DNA of 7,795 nt from assembly GCA_903881535.1 (NCBI GenBank), contig CAIRTT010000049.1:1-7795 (forward strand), written 5' to 3'. The number at the start of each line of letters is the position of its first letter. Position 1 is the stretch's first letter. The DNA comes from an uncultured Armatimonadota bacterium. Lineage in GTDB: Bacteria > Armatimonadota > Armatimonadia > Armatimonadales > Armatimonadaceae. Positions 5,874 through 7,795 of the stretch are shown here, in pieces. A model generated the notes under the pieces. It was not told the DNA's origin. It saw only the letters and a program-made list of their open reading frames with translations, and searched no databases. The position numbers and the translations under genes are program-made.

Positions 5874-7427
5874 GTGCTAGTTCACCTGACAGTTAGCCTT
5901 CGCAACCTACTTTTCCGGCATGCCGGAATAGTAGGTTGTGCCGTCCTGATGCTCATTCCGTTTACGCTTGGGCTCTATGGTATCGATGAGCCAAGTGCAG
6001 GAGCGTTGTCCGAACCGCTGCGCATCATGATTGCGTTGATCGTCGCCGCAGTTATTGGGGGCAGCATTGTCCAATACCCGATGATCGGATTCTCGATCCT
6101 TGCCGCGTTTCTTCCCTTTTTGGGTCTAATTAGGCGTGAGCTGATTCCGAGTATTGGGTATCAGTCCAACGAACCATTAACCCTTATCGGAGCGGCCGTC
6201 GGCACCCTGCTATTCATCCGAATCGCCAGTAACCGCTGGATTTCGGTGAAGAACACTACGATTAAGATCACCATCGCTCTGCTCGTCGTGATGGTCCTGC
6301 AGATCTTCAACCCCAATCAAGGCGGCATACTGGTCGGCCTCGGCGGTGCAATGTTCTATATTGGACCCTTGCTGTGGTTCTTTGTCGGAAGACACCACGG
6401 AGGCAAGCAGACGCTAGCAACGATTGGGACAGTGTTGGTTATCGTATCGGTGATCACTGCACTGGTCGGTCTAAGACAGCAATTTGGTGAGATGTCTAGT
6501 GTCGAGCGTTATTGGATGGTCGTATCGAAGTACAGGCAGTTTTTGACCGATGATGTTGTTCGCGTGTTTGGGGCATCCCTTTCGTTCGGAGAGTACGTCA
6601 CCTTAATGTCAATGGGCGCGATGGTAGCGTGGTCGCGTTTTATGCAGCGTAAGTACCTCTATGCCCTTCCGTTTCTGTTCATCTCCGCGACAATCTTTCT
6701 GTCGTCATCACGCGCAGGTGTTGTGATGCTGCTCGCTGGGTGTATCGTCTCTTGGAGTTTTCTTGATAAACGTGTTGTTACCCGAATACCACGTATCATC
6801 ATCGGCGTAGCAATCGGAGTTGCCGGTCTCCTGATCGGTCTGAACCAGACGCGCTCCCTAAACCTCGACCGGAATGCAGCTGTCTTCGTTGAACACCAAG
6901 TTGAGGGGTTGACGAATCCGCTCGGTTCCGAGCGTTCGACTGCAACCAAACACGCAGGTCTCGTTGAAATCGGATTCACCAGCGGAATCCGTAACCCAAT
7001 CGGACGCGGACTTGGGTCGACCACCATCGCAGGACGGCGCTTTAGTCAGGGGGGAACCGACGGTGAGGATGGAACCTTTTCAACGGAACTCGATTTTACA
7101 AACATCATCGTGAGTACCGGATTTATTGGTGGCATTCTCTACATGGTTCTGATGGGAAGGATGTCTTGGGTCATCATCAAACTCTGGGATATCCGCCGCA
7201 CATCTACATCACTGGAGTGGATTGCCATCGCAGTTGTCACGTTTGGTAACTGGCTCCAAGGTGGCTATTATGCACCGAGCATCCTCATTTGGACTTGCTT
7301 TGGAATCATAGATAAGCTTCTGGAGCAGGAGGCCCCGGCCCTCGTCCCGGGTAAGATCGTTAGCAGGGTCATATCCCTTTTGCCCGAAAAATTCCGACCG
7401 CTTGACCGGACGGGGCTCTCTCACTGA
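5874..7427 (+). CDS. Wzy/O-antigen ligase-like polysaccharide polymerase, multi-pass membrane protein
   Basis: This 517-residue integral membrane protein of the O-antigen ligase/Wzy_C superfamily is predicted to polymerise lipid-linked repeat units on the periplasmic face. About 12-14 hydrophobic segments are visible, including 17-36, 49-67, 70-86, 101-117, 128-144, 152-171, 178-200, 236-254, 260-278, 280-296, 303-322, 408-428 and 446-482. Family-like features are FGASLSFGEYVTLM (232-245), the SSSRAGVVML stretch (277-286), and a large loop at about 323-407 containing NPIGRGLGST (374-383), after which a TGFIGG turn (415-420) starts the last helices. A cytoplasmic tail of about 35 residues follows. 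Sequence alone does not separate a Wzy polymerase from a WaaL-type ligase, but its place between the export gene and a glycosyltransferase, next to a Wzz-kinase, favours polymerase. The GTG start lies 3 bases after the export gene stop. The stop overlaps the next gene as TGATG. Confidence 0.88.
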   Translation: MLVHLTVSLRNLLFRHAGIVGCAVLMLIPFTLGLYGIDEPSAGALSEPLRIMIALIVAAVIGGSIVQYPMIGFSILAAFLPFLGLIRRELIPSIGYQSNEPLTLIGAAVGTLLFIRIASNRWISVKNTTIKITIALLVVMVLQIFNPNQGGILVGLGGAMFYIGPLLWFFVGRHHGGKQTLATIGTVLVIVSVITALVGLRQQFGEMSSVERYWMVVSKYRQFLTDDVVRVFGASLSFGEYVTLMSMGAMVAWSRFMQRKYLYALPFLFISATIFLSSSRAGVVMLLAGCIVSWSFLDKRVVTRIPRIIIGVAIGVAGLLIGLNQTRSLNLDRNAAVFVEHQVEGLTNPLGSERSTATKHAGLVEIGFTSGIRNPIGRGLGSTTIAGRRFSQGGTDGEDGTFSTELDFTNIIVSTGFIGGILYMVLMGRMSWVIIKLWDIRRTSTSLEWIAIAVVTFGNWLQGGYYAPSILIWTCFGIIDKLLEQEAPALVPGKIVSRVISLLPEKFRPLDRTGLSH

Positions 7428-7795
7428 TGCGTATTGCAATCGTGTCTCGCTATGCGCGGAAAGGGGATGGTCAGGGCCGAGCTAACCGCGAAATATCCCT
7501 TGCCGCACTCAGGTCTGGGCATAGCGTGGATTTGTATGCTGATCAAGTTGATCAGGACATTCTGGAGGCTGGTGCGACTTGGATTCCCGTTCAACCGAAA
7601 ACGCGTTCGAATGACCTCGCGTATGGGTTGCAATCCATTGCCACAGCCAACCGGCAGCTGAAGGGGAAACGCGCCAGCTACGATGTCATCCACGGCTATG
7701 GGTGGACACTCGATGGTGAACACCACATTAACACTGCCCAATTTGTCCATACGGCTTGGCTTCGCCACAGCATGCATCCAAGTCGGATGACATCC
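7427..7795 (+). CDS. Glycosyltransferase, GT4-like (GT-B fold), N-terminal part, 3' end off the window
   Basis: The frame is open from ATG 7427 to the right edge, giving 123 residues. It begins with a typical GT-B N-terminal strand, MRIAIVSRY (1-9), a glycine-containing loop GDGQGRANREIS (13-24), then AALRSGHSVDLYAD (26-39), which is the acceptor-domain pattern of GT4-type enzymes. YDVIHGYGW (85-93) and INTAQFVHTAWLRH (101-114) fit the next strands and the conserved His-rich region of that domain. The nucleotide-sugar binding domain lies beyond the window, so neither donor nor linkage can be inferred. Its role is presumably to add a sugar to the undecaprenyl-linked repeat unit on the cytoplasmic face. 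The ATG shares one base with the polymerase stop (TGATG), so translation is probably coupled. A GGGG at 7412-7415 is a distant and weak ribosome binding site. Confidence 0.88.
   Translation, partial: MRIAIVSRYARKGDGQGRANREISLAALRSGHSVDLYADQVDQDILEAGATWIPVQPKTRSNDLAYGLQSIATANRQLKGKRASYDVIHGYGWTLDGEHHINTAQFVHTAWLRHSMHPSRMTS

Overview
The window is the edge of a surface-polysaccharide (exopolysaccharide or capsule) locus of the Wzy-dependent type. To its left lies a divergent pair of genes unrelated to polysaccharide export. The SLBB-type export protein with a Sec signal peptide and the Wzz/tyrosine-kinase fusion imply a diderm (outer-membrane) bacterium. Base composition looks moderate, close to half G+C. 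No rRNA or other phylogenetic marker is present. The tyrosine-rich kinase tail, the glutamyl-endopeptidase-like S9 protein and the lack of close resemblance to enterobacterial Wza/Wzc suggest a lineage outside the well-studied Proteobacteria, but I cannot name the phylum.

Layout. Positions 1-642 (minus strand) hold the N-terminal part of an S9-family serine peptidase; its C-terminal catalytic domain lies beyond the left edge. Positions 639-1658 (minus strand) hold a 339-residue protein of unknown function. Its stop codon overlaps the TTG start of the peptidase in a TTGA junction, so the two probably form one transcription unit. Positions 1659 to about 1745 are a short divergent intergenic region. 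To the right, all genes run on the plus strand and are tightly packed: a short membrane sugar-phosphate transferase (to 2477), a Wzz/BY-kinase (2512-4689), a Wza-like export protein (4689-5870), a Wzy/O-antigen-ligase-like polymerase (5874-7427), and the start of a GT4-type glycosyltransferase (7427 to the right edge). Two junctions are TGATG stop/start overlaps, one gap is 3 bp, and one is 34 bp.

How the genes fit together (inference from the families). The sugar transferase loads the first sugar phosphate onto undecaprenyl phosphate. Glycosyltransferases, starting with the one at the right edge, extend the repeat unit. After flipping by a Wzx protein not seen here, the Wzy-like protein polymerises the units. 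The Wzz/kinase controls chain length through cycles of tyrosine autophosphorylation, and the SLBB protein carries the polymer through the periplasm and outer membrane. No Wzx flippase or Wzb-type phosphatase gene is present in the window.

Two real genes run off the ends of the window (1-642 minus and 7427-7795 plus). I recovered both by translating by hand. I found no RNA gene, insertion sequence, CRISPR array, attachment site or convincing terminator, and no gene-free stretch longer than 300 bases. I do not see a wholly new system. The most unusual items are the unidentified 339-residue protein coupled to the peptidase and the hexamer-repeat tyrosine tail of the kinase.
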